A stretch of DNA of 64,000 bases from Flammeovirga pacifica (GTDB lineage Bacteria; Bacteroidota; Bacteroidia; Cytophagales; Flammeovirgaceae), in the NCBI RefSeq assembly GCF_000807855.2, contig NZ_JRYR02000001.1, positions 4,244,045 to 4,308,044 of the forward strand, in the 5' to 3' direction. Below, piece after piece: positions 54,254-63,459 of this stretch (position 1 is the first letter of the stretch; each line of letters starts with the position of its first letter). The notes under the pieces were generated by a model that saw only the letters and a program-made list of their open reading frames with translations, had not been told where the DNA came from and did not search any database. A program made the translations under genes and the position numbers.

Positions 54254-54304
54254 AAATATTTAGATTGATATTACTATTTCGATGACTTTAATACACCTAT
54301 CTAT

Positions 54305-56314
54305 ATGCATTCTACTTCAAAGTTATTCTTAATTACTGCTTTACTTTTTATTACTCATTTTCCATTAGTTGTTATGTCGGCTGATAAAGCAGATAGTTTA
54401 TTAATAAATAAACTATGGGAACTAAATACACTACTAGGAAATAACAAAACAGAACAAGTTTCTTTGGGTCTAAACAATGTTAGATCACATATTGGAACAC
54501 AAAGTACAGCCTCTGAAAAAGTATTATTTTATGCTACAGAAGGTGAGTTGTACTCCCAAAAATCAGATCATAAAAATGCTATTAAATCATTTGAGGAATT
54601 ATTGAATATATCACATGAAAGCTTAACTTCTGAAATAGCACTTATCCAAGCAAAAGCTATTAATGATCTGGGAATTGATTACATGAATAATGGAGAGGTA
54701 GAAAAGGCAAAACAAGCCCATTTTCTTAGTTTAAAAATCTATAAGAAATATAACAATGCTCAAGGAGGATCATTTAACTATGGAAACCTATCCATAATTT
54801 ATAAAGAATTGAAACAAATTGATTCTGCAATGTATTACCTAAGTGAAGCGACAAAGATGGCAATACTAGCAAAGGATACTTTAGGTATAGCCTATCATTC
54901 ATTAAGTCATGGAATACTGCTCATAGATAATCATAAACCAATTAAAGGGTTAAAAGAATTAAACCAAGCTCGTCAAATTTTTGAAGATTTTGATCAAAAT
55001 AGCATGGTATATTATACAAACAGAATTATAGCAAGTAGTTATAAATCAATTCGAGATTATTCAAAAGCAAAGAGACTATTGATGGAATCATTGCAATACT
55101 ATGAAAAGATAAAAGATGTAAAACGTTTAGGGCAAACTAACTTAAGTATTGGTGAAATTTATTTTGCTTTAGGAGAATTAGATAGTGGTTATACCTATAT
55201 AAAGGAAGGAATTGTTCATTTAAAAACAGCAGGGTATGTTAAAGGAATAATTAATGGATATCATTTATCTGGTTTGTATTATAAGCAAAAAGGAAATTTA
55301 GAAGAAGCGGTGAATTATTATAATCGTTCTTTATCTCTTTCTAAAGGAAAATATAAAGGAATGAACGCCAATTCTACATTAGCATTAGCTAATATTTTTT
55401 ATCAGCAAAAAGAATATCAAAAGGCAAAAAAGTATGCAGAAAAGGCCTATGAAATTTCAAATGGAAGTTTATCTGAAGGGATAGAAATGTCTTATTACAA
55501 GATAATGTATGACTTGAATAAAACATTCGGATCTTATAAAGAAGCATTGCATTATTTAGAATTACTGGATAGGAAAAAATCAGAAAGCTTTATTCAAGAG
55601 AGAGCGAATGAAGTGGCAAGAATTGAGTACAACACCAAATTAACCTACGAGAAAGAGCGTTTTGAGTTGAAGCAGGAACAAGATCGAGCACTTTTTCAAA
55701 GTCAATTGGAAAATGAGAGACTTGTCAAATATGTATTTATCCTTATTGCCCTTCTATTTTTCGGGATATTACTAGTTGTTTATCGTTCTTTCAAAATAAG
55801 AAAACGAACAAACAAAGAGCTCTTAAAGAAGAATAATGAAATTAATCAATTGAGAGAATCAGAGAAAGAACTTGCTGAAGAAACACTCTCATTAAAAGAA
55901 AGAGAATTGACTACAATCACCATGTTATCCCATGAGCGAAATACATTGTTAGATCAATTAAATAATCAAATTGGAGATCTCTCAGGAAAGGTAAACGATG
56001 AAGTAATACCCGATATTAAAGATATTAAAAAGACGATAAAAATGAATCTGAGTGATGATAGTTGGTCAGAATTCACTTATCAATTTGAAAGAGTTCACCC
56101 AAGGTTTTTTGAACTCCTAAAAACACGATTTCCTCAATTAACCCAAAGAGATCAAAAAATTTGTGCCTATTTAAGAGTAGGGATGGAAAGAAAAGAAATT
56201 GCTATAGTATCCAATATGAGCCCTGAAGCTGTAAAGAAAACACTCTATAGAATTAAAAAGAAAATGGACCTTACAGGAGAAGATAACTTAAGAGAATTTG
56301 TAATGGGACTGTAA
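54305..56314 (+). CDS. Membrane-bound TPR protein with LuxR-like HTH (sensor-regulator)
   Basis: A 669-residue protein with a signal peptide or N-terminal membrane segment (ending VVMSA). About 8-10 TPR motifs span residues 60-420 (AINDLGIDYMNNGEVEKAKQ, SYKSIRDYSKAKRLLMES and similar). A transmembrane helix follows at about 474-494 (YVFILIALLFFGILLVVY), then a coiled coil, then a C-terminal HTH of the LuxR/GerE type (LTQRDQKICAYLRVGMERKE, MSPEAVKKTLYRIKKKM). This one-piece arrangement is frequent in Bacteroidota and would carry a periplasmic signal to DNA. Target genes unknown. Confidence 0.87.
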   Translation: MHSTSKLFLITALLFITHFPLVVMSADKADSLLINKLWELNTLLGNNKTEQVSLGLNNVRSHIGTQSTASEKVLFYATEGELYSQKSDHKNAIKSFEELLNISHESLTSEIALIQAKAINDLGIDYMNNGEVEKAKQAHFLSLKIYKKYNNAQGGSFNYGNLSIIYKELKQIDSAMYYLSEATKMAILAKDTLGIAYHSLSHGILLIDNHKPIKGLKELNQARQIFEDFDQNSMVYYTNRIIASSYKSIRDYSKAKRLLMESLQYYEKIKDVKRLGQTNLSIGEIYFALGELDSGYTYIKEGIVHLKTAGYVKGIINGYHLSGLYYKQKGNLEEAVNYYNRSLSLSKGKYKGMNANSTLALANIFYQQKEYQKAKKYAEKAYEISNGSLSEGIEMSYYKIMYDLNKTFGSYKEALHYLELLDRKKSESFIQERANEVARIEYNTKLTYEKERFELKQEQDRALFQSQLENERLVKYVFILIALLFFGILLVVYRSFKIRKRTNKELLKKNNEINQLRESEKELAEETLSLKERELTTITMLSHERNTLLDQLNNQIGDLSGKVNDEVIPDIKDIKKTIKMNLSDDSWSEFTYQFERVHPRFFELLKTRFPQLTQRDQKICAYLRVGMERKEIAIVSNMSPEAVKKTLYRIKKKMDLTGEDNLREFVMGL

Positions 56315-56318
56315 TAAA

Positions 56319-56355
56319 AAAAGGCCATTTCATTATCATTATGAAATGGCCTTTT
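56319..56355. terminator. Bidirectional terminator between convergent genes
   Basis: Perfect 15-bp stem AAAAGGCCATTTCAT (56319-56333) with 56341-56355, 7-nt loop. A7 on the left gives T7 on the minus strand for sodA; TTTT on the right serves the regulator. Confidence 0.93.
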
Positions 56356-56382
56356 CAATTAATGGAATATTTTTAAACTAAA

Positions 56383-56982
56383 TTATTTTGCAGCTGCAAA
56401 ACGTTTAGAAACTTCTTCCCAGTTTACAACGCTCCAGAATGCAGAAATGTAATCTGGACGACGGTTTTGGTAGTTTAAGTAGTAAGCGTGCTCCCAAACA
56501 TCAAGACCAAGAATTGGAGTTCCACCACATTCACCTTTCATTAGAGGGTTGTCTTGGTTAGCTGTTGAACAAACAGATACAGCACCGTCTTTTACACAAA
56601 GCCATGCCCAACCAGAACCGAAACGAGTAGCAGCAGCGTTAGCAAATTCTTCTTTGAATTTATCAAATGAACCAAATGCAGCATCAATAGCAGCAGCAAG
56701 GTCACCTGTTGGAGCACCACCACCGTTTGGAGATAAAATTGTCCAGAATAAGTTATGGTTGTAGAATCCACCACCATTGTTTCTTACACCACCAGAAAGG
56801 TTATCAGCAGATAATAAATCTTCGATAGACTTATCAGCATCTGCAGTACCTTCGATTGCAGCATTTAACTTTGAAGTATATGCAGCGTGGTGCTTAGAGT
56901 GATGAATTTCCATTGTACGAGCGTCGAAGTGTGGTTCTAAAGCGTCGTAAGCGTACGGTAATTTTGGTAATTCGAATGCCAT
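56383..56982 (-). CDS. sodA: Superoxide dismutase, Mn/Fe family (Mn-type features)
   Basis: A 199-residue cytoplasmic enzyme converting superoxide to peroxide and oxygen. The N-terminal block [20 protein letters not shown] closely follows E. coli SodA. Metal ligands are His27 in EIHHSKHH, His in FYNHNLFW, and Asp and His in [18 protein letters not shown]. The outer-sphere Gln lies in ANQDNPLM and Gly precedes the second His block, both features of Mn enzymes, so Mn or cambialistic use is favoured over Fe. Monocistronic with a strong terminator. Confidence 0.93.
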   Translation of the reverse strand: MAFELPKLPYAYDALEPHFDARTMEIHHSKHHAAYTSKLNAAIEGTADADKSIEDLLSADNLSGGVRNNGGGFYNHNLFWTILSPNGGGAPTGDLAAAIDAAFGSFDKFKEEFANAAATRFGSGWAWLCVKDGAVSVCSTANQDNPLMKGECGGTPILGLDVWEHAYYLNYQNRRPDYISAFWSVVNWEEVSKRFAAAK

Positions 56983-57119
56983 TTTGAGTAATGTTTTTAT
57001 GTTTAAAGATTATGTTACAAGTTGGATAAGGTGATAAAAGCCTTTTTGATGAGCTAGATCACTTTTTTGATATCGCAATAAACACAATTCAAATTAAAAA
57101 GTGAACCTTTTCCTTAATG

Positions 57120-57163
57120 AAAAAATCTATTGATGTATAATTTTTAACTATACATCAATAGAT
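57120..57163 (-). terminator. Intrinsic terminator (minus strand)
   Basis: Perfect 15-bp stem ATCTATTGATGTATA (57125-57139) with 57149-57163, 9-nt loop, followed on the minus strand by six Ts. Just past the stop at 57170. Confidence 0.88.
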
Positions 57164-57169
57164 CAATTA

Positions 57170-57544
57170 CTATATGATTGGTTTAAAATTGTCTTTTTCA
57201 ACCAGTTCCACAATTTCTGATGTACCTTTTGATAAATCACCATTGGTCCATTGCCATTCTTCTTTTAAACGTATTGTTCCATCAGAATCAAAAGAAGGGG
57301 TAGATTTACAAAATCCAGTCATAATTTTTTTATCAAGGTTGACATGTTGATAATTAAATTCTAAAGTGCCATCCTCATTAACGATTCCGGTTAAAGTACC
57401 CATTCTAATATTTGGTCCATGGTAAGTAGCCCAAATTACATCACCACCTTGTCGGTAATGAAAGAAGGTTTGATCATCAACTTCTCCATTGTCAGAATTC
57501 ATGACCGCCCTAAATCGTTTGTTGTGATAATTTATTTTTTCCAT
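57170..57544 (-). CDS. Small beta-rich protein (lipocalin-like; often mislabelled N-acetylglutamate synthase)
   Basis: A 124-residue protein with antiparallel strand pattern: NKRFRAVMNSDNGEVDDQTF, FHYRQGGDVIWATYHGPNI, MGTLTGIVNEDGTLEFNYQH and IRLKEEWQWTNGD. Homologues with this pattern are, as I recall, labelled n-acetylglutamate synthase in databases without any GNAT motif being present; none is visible here either. The WQW and GTL-G-I patterns suggest a small barrel binding a ligand. Monocistronic. Confidence 0.7.
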   Translation of the reverse strand: MEKINYHNKRFRAVMNSDNGEVDDQTFFHYRQGGDVIWATYHGPNIRMGTLTGIVNEDGTLEFNYQHVNLDKKIMTGFCKSTPSFDSDGTIRLKEEWQWTNGDLSKGTSEIVELVEKDNFKPII

Positions 57545-57677
57545 TGTGCTGAGTTTCCTACATCTGTTGATCTAAAATAAAAATTCATAGTAAGTAACCT
57601 TCATGAAAACAATAGGTTACAATGAATAATTATTCATCATGAGAAACAATAAATGTAATAATTCTAGTAAGTGTAAA

Positions 57678-58757
57678 TTAGGACGAATATACCATTTGTC
57701 CTGGTTTTTTACCTACAAGAATACTATTTTTTAACTCACCACCTACAGCATTAGGCGTTTGACTTGCCGTTTTTAAAATATAACGAGCTTCTCTTAAGCG
57801 CTGATTAACCGCTTCCCAAACAGAACTTTTTGTTTCTGTTGGAGGATCTTCCTCGTAGTACGATTGGAAATCTTTTTGTTGATAAAAGATAGGGAACAAC
57901 ATTAGGTTAGTGTTTTTACTAATCTGTTGTCTTCTTACATAAGTAAAGGAGTGGCCTGAGTGCAACCAAAGGTAATTAGTGATGATATTTCTATCATGAT
58001 TTTTATTACTTTCCGTTTTAACAATGCAAACCTCAATTTCGTAAGGGCGTTTTAATTTATTCTTAAGCTCCCATTCTACATATTTCTTCATAGAAGCAGG
58101 TTTATCTCTTAAATCTACACCTATAAGAGTTAATTGATAGGTGGTAGCTTCTAGCTTTTCAGGAAGTAAAGCGTCCAACATTGGAATCAAGTTCTCTTCC
58201 ATTTCTCCCAAGTCTTTCAATAAGTAGTTGTCAATTACTACCATAGAATTATGAGGATGACGGAAACGTTCTAACTGACTCCATTTTTCGAATCGTTTAA
58301 CGGCACCTCTATCTTTCGTAACATTATAAAGTGACCAATTGAACATAAATCCAGCTTTATAGCGTATTCTACTAGGGTTTAAAGTGATTAAACCGTATTG
58401 ATTTTCTATTTCTTCGCACTCTGAGTTACTCTTATCTAAGAAGAACATTGTTTGAGGCATTGTATGCTCACTCACTTTATCAAGATGATCAAAAGCTTCT
58501 TTTTCACATCTTAAAGAAGAACCACCTGATGAGGCATTCTTCAACATTTTTTTGATATAAGGGTTGGTCTTACTCATCATAGATAATTGAGTAGGATCCA
58601 CATCTAATCTTAAATCAGCTTGTTTATTGATGAATGAATAAAAGTCCATCCAAGAACGGCTCCATTCTATATCATCTAATTCGTCTTCGATTGAGGGTCT
58701 TTTTGCAAAAAAAGCAGTCAATGAATTTATATTTGCGTAGGTTGTTATTCTTTCCAT
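57678..58757 (-). CDS. Unknown partner protein of the SMC/OLD-like ATPase (359 aa)
   Basis: No family recognised. The N-terminal third is helical and charged. The C-terminal two-thirds has alternating strands and helices: SMVVIDNYLL (171-180), TLIGVD (210-215), EIEVCIVKTE (240-249) and a conspicuous NHDRNIITNYLWLHSGHSFT (253-272). The HDR-x-I-x-T pattern with a following G-x-S-F resembles the end of PLD-like or MIT-C-type folds, but no HKD motif exists. It lies 46 bp downstream of the ATPase gene on the same strand, so the two form one operon. An effector or nuclease-like role is inference. Confidence 0.7.
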   Translation of the reverse strand: MERITTYANINSLTAFFAKRPSIEDELDDIEWSRSWMDFYSFINKQADLRLDVDPTQLSMMSKTNPYIKKMLKNASSGGSSLRCEKEAFDHLDKVSEHTMPQTMFFLDKSNSECEEIENQYGLITLNPSRIRYKAGFMFNWSLYNVTKDRGAVKRFEKWSQLERFRHPHNSMVVIDNYLLKDLGEMEENLIPMLDALLPEKLEATTYQLTLIGVDLRDKPASMKKYVEWELKNKLKRPYEIEVCIVKTESNKNHDRNIITNYLWLHSGHSFTYVRRQQISKNTNLMLFPIFYQQKDFQSYYEEDPPTETKSSVWEAVNQRLREARYILKTASQTPNAVGGELKNSILVGKKPGQMVYSS

Positions 58758-58803
58758 GTTAATTTCATTTTGGATTAAAAGTTTATCAAACAGCTAATCC
58801 TTT

Positions 58804-61227
58804 TTAAATCTGTTTTAAGTGGAAGAGCTCAATAGCAATATTGTCGGCCTCATCGAAGAATCCTTCTCCGAACTCGTTGTCTAACTCGCCGTCTTGCTGA
58901 ATATTGAGCAGTTGCACTTGAGGTTTCCCCTCAGGGACTTTCTCTGGGTTATATAAGTAGTATACTTTGGACTCGTAAGGGGTTATTTTACGTTTTGCAG
59001 TCCAATATTGTAGTTTTCTAATTAAATATTCTGAATGGGTTTCCAGTAGGAAACTGGTTTGATAGCGGTAACTTGCATCAATGATTAAATCTGCCAGTTT
59101 AGATTGCATCTTCGGGTGAAGATTGGTCTCCGGCTCTTCAATAAGTAAAGAACGATGATCATTTAAAGCAATTTTAAGGAGTATTGGTAAAAGTTGAGAA
59201 ATACCATATCCCATATCAGCTAAATCTAGTTCATGTCCCTTTTTATCTATGATGACCACATCAGAGGCAATTCCTTTGACCGAATTAATGACGATCTCGT
59301 TGCCAATTTCAAATTCACGAATCCAGTTATTGACAAAATCTTTTGCTTTCTGATCTGCGTTTTTTCCAAACTCAAATAATAGCTGGCTAAGAATACTAGA
59401 TTCCGTATGCAACATAATTCGTTTTGTACTTCCTCTTTGTGCTTCTAACAAGCCAAAGTTGAAAAGCTTCCCACAAGTTTTGAAAATATGTTTTATACCT
59501 TGCATTCCCTCTTCAATAAGAGTGAGGAAATTTTTCTCAAATACTTCATCAACATTGATTTCAAATAGTTGATGTAACTCTTGAGAGGTAAGAGGTAATT
59601 CAGGTAGTTGATCCAAATCTTCCATATTATTTTCTGATGGAGAAGTGGCTAACATTCTTCTATCATCATTATTTAATAAAGGAACATCTCTAAGGAGAAA
59701 ACCTAGTGAGGCAATTTTAAAACCGCTTCCATCTTCTTTTCTTTCTGCAAAGAATTTTATCAGTTGACTAGAAGTAAAAAGATTTATTTTTTTGATTTTA
59801 TATTGATGCTCAGTCATAAAAGCATTCAAACGAGTACCTAATAATAGGAGTACTCTTTTATGAATAACTTCTTCTATGGCATCAATTTTATTTTCATCAT
59901 CCCAACCCGTTTTTTCTTTTAGTACTTTTCTATCAATACTAAAATATTTTTTGATGGGTTCATTAAGATGAAGTGAAGCTCCATATTCATATAAATTTTG
60001 AATATCTATGAAACTTGTAAAAACTGGTATTTCTCCATCAGTTTTATGGTATTCACCTCTTTGTCCTGCAGCTAATAAATAGGAGTTACCATTTTCACTA
60101 CCTACATAATGCAAAGCACCATTACTTAATGGAGTATATAGTAATTTTCTCTTTCCTGTAAAACGTTCAGAATAAGATAGGCTAATATTACATAGTTTAC
60201 CCTCAATACTATCGTATTTTAATTCTAAGAATAAACGTTCTGTAGTATTTACACCAACAGGTTTCACAGAATAAACAATGTCTTTGTCTTTGATATTTAA
60301 AATATCTCTCACTAAAGAAGACATTGGTATATCCATTTCTAACCAAGAAACAAGAGCAGATTTTAATTCTTCTACATCTGTAACATTATTCTTTTCAAGA
60401 ACTTTCTTCCAACGCTCATTGTGCTTTTTTGTTTTGGCTTCATCCCTTTTAGGAGTGGGCTTAGCTTCTGTTAAATGAGTAAGTTTTCTGATACCAATAA
60501 GTTCTTGAGCCTTATGCTTCTTATACCATGCTTTTTTGATAATATCAGAAAAGAATGCTCTATCTATGGTTGGAGGAATATGCTGAGAAACATCTATCGG
60601 AATTTCTAAATTTTGAAGATGAGTCACCACTTTAGCTGCTTCACCAAAAAGTTTTTCGATATTATCCACAGTGATGCGATGTTCAAAAGCAATGTTTAAC
60701 AGCTTATGAAGTATCGCTTTTATAGTCCCTGTAGATTCTATATGGCCATATCTAGTAAGGTGTTGAATATGACGTATCATATCCTGAGAACGGTTGATCA
60801 AGACACCTCTTAAAAAGTACATCCAATTTTTCCAATTGGGCTTTTTCATTAAATCAGAAAAATTTTCAACACCATCCAAATCGGCATATGCAATAGAAAT
60901 TTCTCTTTGACCTAATTCAAACTTTTTAAAAGGAGCAATTCCCGGTTGAGGAGCAAACTCTAAGGTAAAACTGATAGGCTTAGAAGGATCTGTATCATGA
61001 TTTCTAGCTTTATCAATATTACCAAGATTATGATAAGCACCTCTAAAATCTAATTCTTCTAACCGATTTTTTTTGCCATTATCTTGAAGTAAAAGCAAAG
61101 CTTTAAATAAAGAACTTTTACCACTACTATTGGTACCCGTTAATACATTAATAGGAGAAAAATTAAATGTGGTACTTTCCTTGAAAACCCTAAAGTTTTC
61201 TAAAGTAAGGCTTTTGATATTGGCCAT
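58804..61227 (-). CDS. SMC/OLD-like AAA ATPase (807 aa)
   Basis: ABC-type AAA ATPase of the RecF/OLD kind. N-terminal LTLENFRVFK and Walker A GTNSSGKSS (31-39) are followed by LLLLQD. A very long middle insertion (about 100-600) has helical coiled-coil parts (LTEAKPTPKRDEAKTKKHNE) and unknown domains. The C-terminal half-site has signature LADMGYGISQLLPILL (about 660), Walker B LLIEEPETNLHPKMQSKLAD (about 690) and H-loop LLETHSEYLIRKL (about 728). No TOPRIM or nuclease motif follows. ATPases of this type power many anti-phage systems with a separate effector gene; here the partner is the unknown 359-aa protein. Confidence 0.85.
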   Translation of the reverse strand: MANIKSLTLENFRVFKESTTFNFSPINVLTGTNSSGKSSLFKALLLLQDNGKKNRLEELDFRGAYHNLGNIDKARNHDTDPSKPISFTLEFAPQPGIAPFKKFELGQREISIAYADLDGVENFSDLMKKPNWKNWMYFLRGVLINRSQDMIRHIQHLTRYGHIESTGTIKAILHKLLNIAFEHRITVDNIEKLFGEAAKVVTHLQNLEIPIDVSQHIPPTIDRAFFSDIIKKAWYKKHKAQELIGIRKLTHLTEAKPTPKRDEAKTKKHNERWKKVLEKNNVTDVEELKSALVSWLEMDIPMSSLVRDILNIKDKDIVYSVKPVGVNTTERLFLELKYDSIEGKLCNISLSYSERFTGKRKLLYTPLSNGALHYVGSENGNSYLLAAGQRGEYHKTDGEIPVFTSFIDIQNLYEYGASLHLNEPIKKYFSIDRKVLKEKTGWDDENKIDAIEEVIHKRVLLLLGTRLNAFMTEHQYKIKKINLFTSSQLIKFFAERKEDGSGFKIASLGFLLRDVPLLNNDDRRMLATSPSENNMEDLDQLPELPLTSQELHQLFEINVDEVFEKNFLTLIEEGMQGIKHIFKTCGKLFNFGLLEAQRGSTKRIMLHTESSILSQLLFEFGKNADQKAKDFVNNWIREFEIGNEIVINSVKGIASDVVIIDKKGHELDLADMGYGISQLLPILLKIALNDHRSLLIEEPETNLHPKMQSKLADLIIDASYRYQTSFLLETHSEYLIRKLQYWTAKRKITPYESKVYYLYNPEKVPEGKPQVQLLNIQQDGELDNEFGEGFFDEADNIAIELFHLKQI

Positions 61228-61309
61228 ATATAGAGTTTATTAAAATCAGTTTTAAGAATGTTATACCTCGAAGTTGGGTCGATAGGTATAATTAAAGATC
61301 TGCAGCTAA

Positions 61310-61399
61310 AAAATATTGCATTAGGTTTCTTTCTATCTGTAAAGATAAGTGAATAACGTTGTTTAAACAAGTGTTAATCTTTGGTTAGTGCAATATTTT
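61310..61399 (-). promoter_or_regulatory. Promoter of ATPase operon flanked by 14-bp inverted repeats
   Basis: AAAATATTGCATTA (61310-61323) and TAGTGCAATATTTT (61386-61399) are inverted repeats matching at 13 of 14 positions, 62 bp apart. Between them, on the minus strand, TATCTTTA (plus 61340-61347) matches the -7 element at 7 of 8 positions, with CTTG 20 bp upstream. The predicted transcript runs into the ATPase gene. The repeats could be an invertible element, an operator pair, or arms of a long-loop terminator for the CDGSH gene. Confidence 0.4.
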
Positions 61400-61420
61400 G
61401 AGAATTTATTTTATTGGGTG

Positions 61421-61846
61421 CTAATCTGCTTTAAATCCAACTTTTATATGAGAACCATCACAATAGGGCTTATTATTGGATGCTCCACAACGACAAAGTG
61501 CAATTTGTTTATTTTCTATGGTTTCTGAATTTCCTGCAAAATCTATTTCTATCCTTCCTTTTATCAATACAGGGCCATCTTTTAGTACCGTAATCTTGAC
61601 AGCATCACTATTATTTTGCTCTTTTTCATTGAGTAGAGATAATGCACCAGAAGGACAATTTTTTACCGTTTTAATTATTTCATCAGCTTCAGCTTTTTCA
61701 AGATTTACCCAAGGTCTTTGATTAGGATTAAAAACATTAGGTAGGGCTTGGAAACATTTTGTAGAGTGTATACATACTTCGGGTTGCCAAAGAATTTTAA
61801 GGTCTTCATTTTTAGAATATATTCTGTTTTTTGATGAATTGTTCAT
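61421..61846 (-). CDS. Iron-sulfur protein: Fer4_19 plus CDGSH domains
   Basis: A 141-residue protein. N-terminal Fer4_19-like domain: VCIHSTKCFQALPNVFN and VKNCPSGALSLL (about 25-75). The C-terminal CDGSH iron-sulfur motif is LCRCGASNNKPYCDGSH (about 117-133), holding the C-x-C-x-n-C-x3-H ligand set for a [2Fe-2S] cluster. The two-domain fusion is a known bacterial layout and suggests electron transfer or redox sensing. It precedes the ATPase cassette on the same strand, but about 190 bp and a promoter match separate them. Confidence 0.85.
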   Translation of the reverse strand: MNNSSKNRIYSKNEDLKILWQPEVCIHSTKCFQALPNVFNPNQRPWVNLEKAEADEIIKTVKNCPSGALSLLNEKEQNNSDAVKITVLKDGPVLIKGRIEIDFAGNSETIENKQIALCRCGASNNKPYCDGSHIKVGFKAD

Positions 61847-61985
61847 GATGTTTTTTTTTAATGAAGAATTGGAAATAATTATGTTTATTTGGTGATAAAT
61901 AGATTCATGCGTTATAATTTACAGATAAAAAACTCTTGATCAAATTTTGTTATTGTACTGAATAACAAGCATTCTAACGAAAAAA

Positions 61986-63440
61986 ATGAGTGAAAATAGT
62001 GTTACAGGCTTTGTAAATGCCTTTAGAAAATTAGCGGTTGATACTCTAAGTATTAGAGAAGGATCTGATCCAGCTGCTACAATTGAAGGAATCAAAAAAG
62101 ACATGACTTTTAAAGGTCCTGGTGCTTGGATTCTTATTTTTTCAATTCTTATTGCCTCTATTGGTTTAAATGCCAACTCAACAGCAGTAATTATTGGGGC
62201 CATGTTAATTTCTCCATTAATGGGACCTATTTTAGCAATTGGTACTGCTATTGGTATCAATGATTTGGAGATGATGCGAAGAGCTATTAAAAACCTTATG
62301 GTGGCTGTCGTTATCAGTTTAATAACATCTACAATATATTTTTATCTGACTCCATTAAATATGGAGCAATCTGAGTTATTAGCCAGAACGAAACCTACCA
62401 TTTTAGATGTTTTTGTTGCTATTCTTGGTGGTTTCTCTGGAATTATTGCAGGTTCAAGACGAGAGAAAAGTAATGTGATACCAGGTGTTGCTATTGCCAC
62501 TGCATTAATGCCACCTTTATGTACTGCAGGTTTTGGTTTAGCTAATGGTATGTATCATTATTTCTTTGGTGCATTTTATTTATTTTTTATCAACTCTGTC
62601 TTCATTACTTTATCAACGTACATTGTTGTAAAGTTTTTAAGGTTTCCTGTGAAAAGCTTTATTGATAGAAGAAAGTATAGAAAGTATCAGTTTTTCTTTT
62701 CAATATTCATTGCTGTAGTAATTATGCCATCAGGGGTTATCTTTTATCAAATGATACAAGAAACTCGTTTTAAAATTGCCTCAGAAAAATTTATAAAAGA
62801 GAACACTCAATTTAAAGGGAGTGAGTTGATCACCCAAAAGATTGTATATACGGATACATTGTCTACGATAGATCTTTACTATATGGGGGCTTTGATATCA
62901 AAAGACATGGAATTCTACTTAAATGACAAGGTGAAAAGTTATGGTCTTACTGCAAAATTAGATGATTACTTCCCTATGACTAGGAAAACAAAAGTAAGAA
63001 TTCATCAGCAAAATGCTGGATCTGATTTTGATGAAGGAGATGCAACCAAAATGATGGAATCTTATACAAAAGATATACATATTAAGTTACTTAAAGATAT
63101 CTACACCAAAAATGAAAAGGTGATTGAGGATAAAGATGCTAAGATTAAAATATTAGAAAAAGAGATTTTTAATATGAATAAAATCAATGCAGATTCAATT
63201 CCTATTCATCAAATATCCAAAGAATTAAAAACTCTTTATCCTGAGGTTCACTCTTATGGTATATCAAAAGTGATGGTTCAAGAGTGGAAAGGAGATGCCT
63301 TAATAGTAAAGGAAAAACCTATTTGCTTTGTGAAATTGCCCAAAAGATTACCTAAGAAAAGAACTGTTTATATCGACGAATTCGAAAAGTGGATTAGAGT
63401 TCGATTGAATAATCAGAAAATTGATGTAAAAGAAATTTAA
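61986..63440 (+). CDS. DUF389 family membrane protein (TIGR00341-like)
   Basis: A 484-residue protein. The DUF389 core (residues about 55-270) has several transmembrane helices and the family motifs LIASIGLNANSTAVIIGAML, ISPLMGPILAIGTAIG, GSRREKSNVIPGVAIATALM and PPLCTAGFGLA. A long extramembrane C-terminal region follows with a coiled coil (KVIEDKDAKIKILEKEIFNM, about 375-400) and a basic alpha/beta end. The function is not established; the family is thought to be transporter-like. It lies 19 bp before a small membrane protein gene, with which it forms an operon. Confidence 0.87.
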   Translation: MSENSVTGFVNAFRKLAVDTLSIREGSDPAATIEGIKKDMTFKGPGAWILIFSILIASIGLNANSTAVIIGAMLISPLMGPILAIGTAIGINDLEMMRRAIKNLMVAVVISLITSTIYFYLTPLNMEQSELLARTKPTILDVFVAILGGFSGIIAGSRREKSNVIPGVAIATALMPPLCTAGFGLANGMYHYFFGAFYLFFINSVFITLSTYIVVKFLRFPVKSFIDRRKYRKYQFFFSIFIAVVIMPSGVIFYQMIQETRFKIASEKFIKENTQFKGSELITQKIVYTDTLSTIDLYYMGALISKDMEFYLNDKVKSYGLTAKLDDYFPMTRKTKVRIHQQNAGSDFDEGDATKMMESYTKDIHIKLLKDIYTKNEKVIEDKDAKIKILEKEIFNMNKINADSIPIHQISKELKTLYPEVHSYGISKVMVQEWKGDALIVKEKPICFVKLPKRLPKKRTVYIDEFEKWIRVRLNNQKIDVKEI

Positions 63441-63459
63441 ATAAAGAAGAAGGAACTCA

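Larger units (their letters stand above)
53632..54304. other. 673-bp noncoding region and leader of the TPR/HTH regulator
   Basis: No long ORF. It holds a C6-containing hairpin (53797-53826), a promoter match (54144-54174), twin G6 tracts (54197-54202 and 54208-54213) and a short in-leader ORF (54206-54253). The rest is AT-rich without recognisable signals. The unusual length and the GC-tracts make it a likely regulatory region for the downstream gene. Confidence 0.6.

Noticed and set aside
57594-57637. Inverted repeats GTAACCT/AGGTTAC and the palindrome ATGAATAATTATTCAT upstream of the 124-aa gene
   Set aside because: Short, AT-rich and without a T-run or second genomic copy in the window; not enough to call an operator or terminator.
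58804-61227. Assigning the ATPase cassette to PARIS, Septu, Gabija or a retron system
   Set aside because: The partner protein shows no DUF4435/TOPRIM, HNH, UvrD-like helicase or reverse-transcriptase motif, and no msr-msd-like structure is seen nearby.
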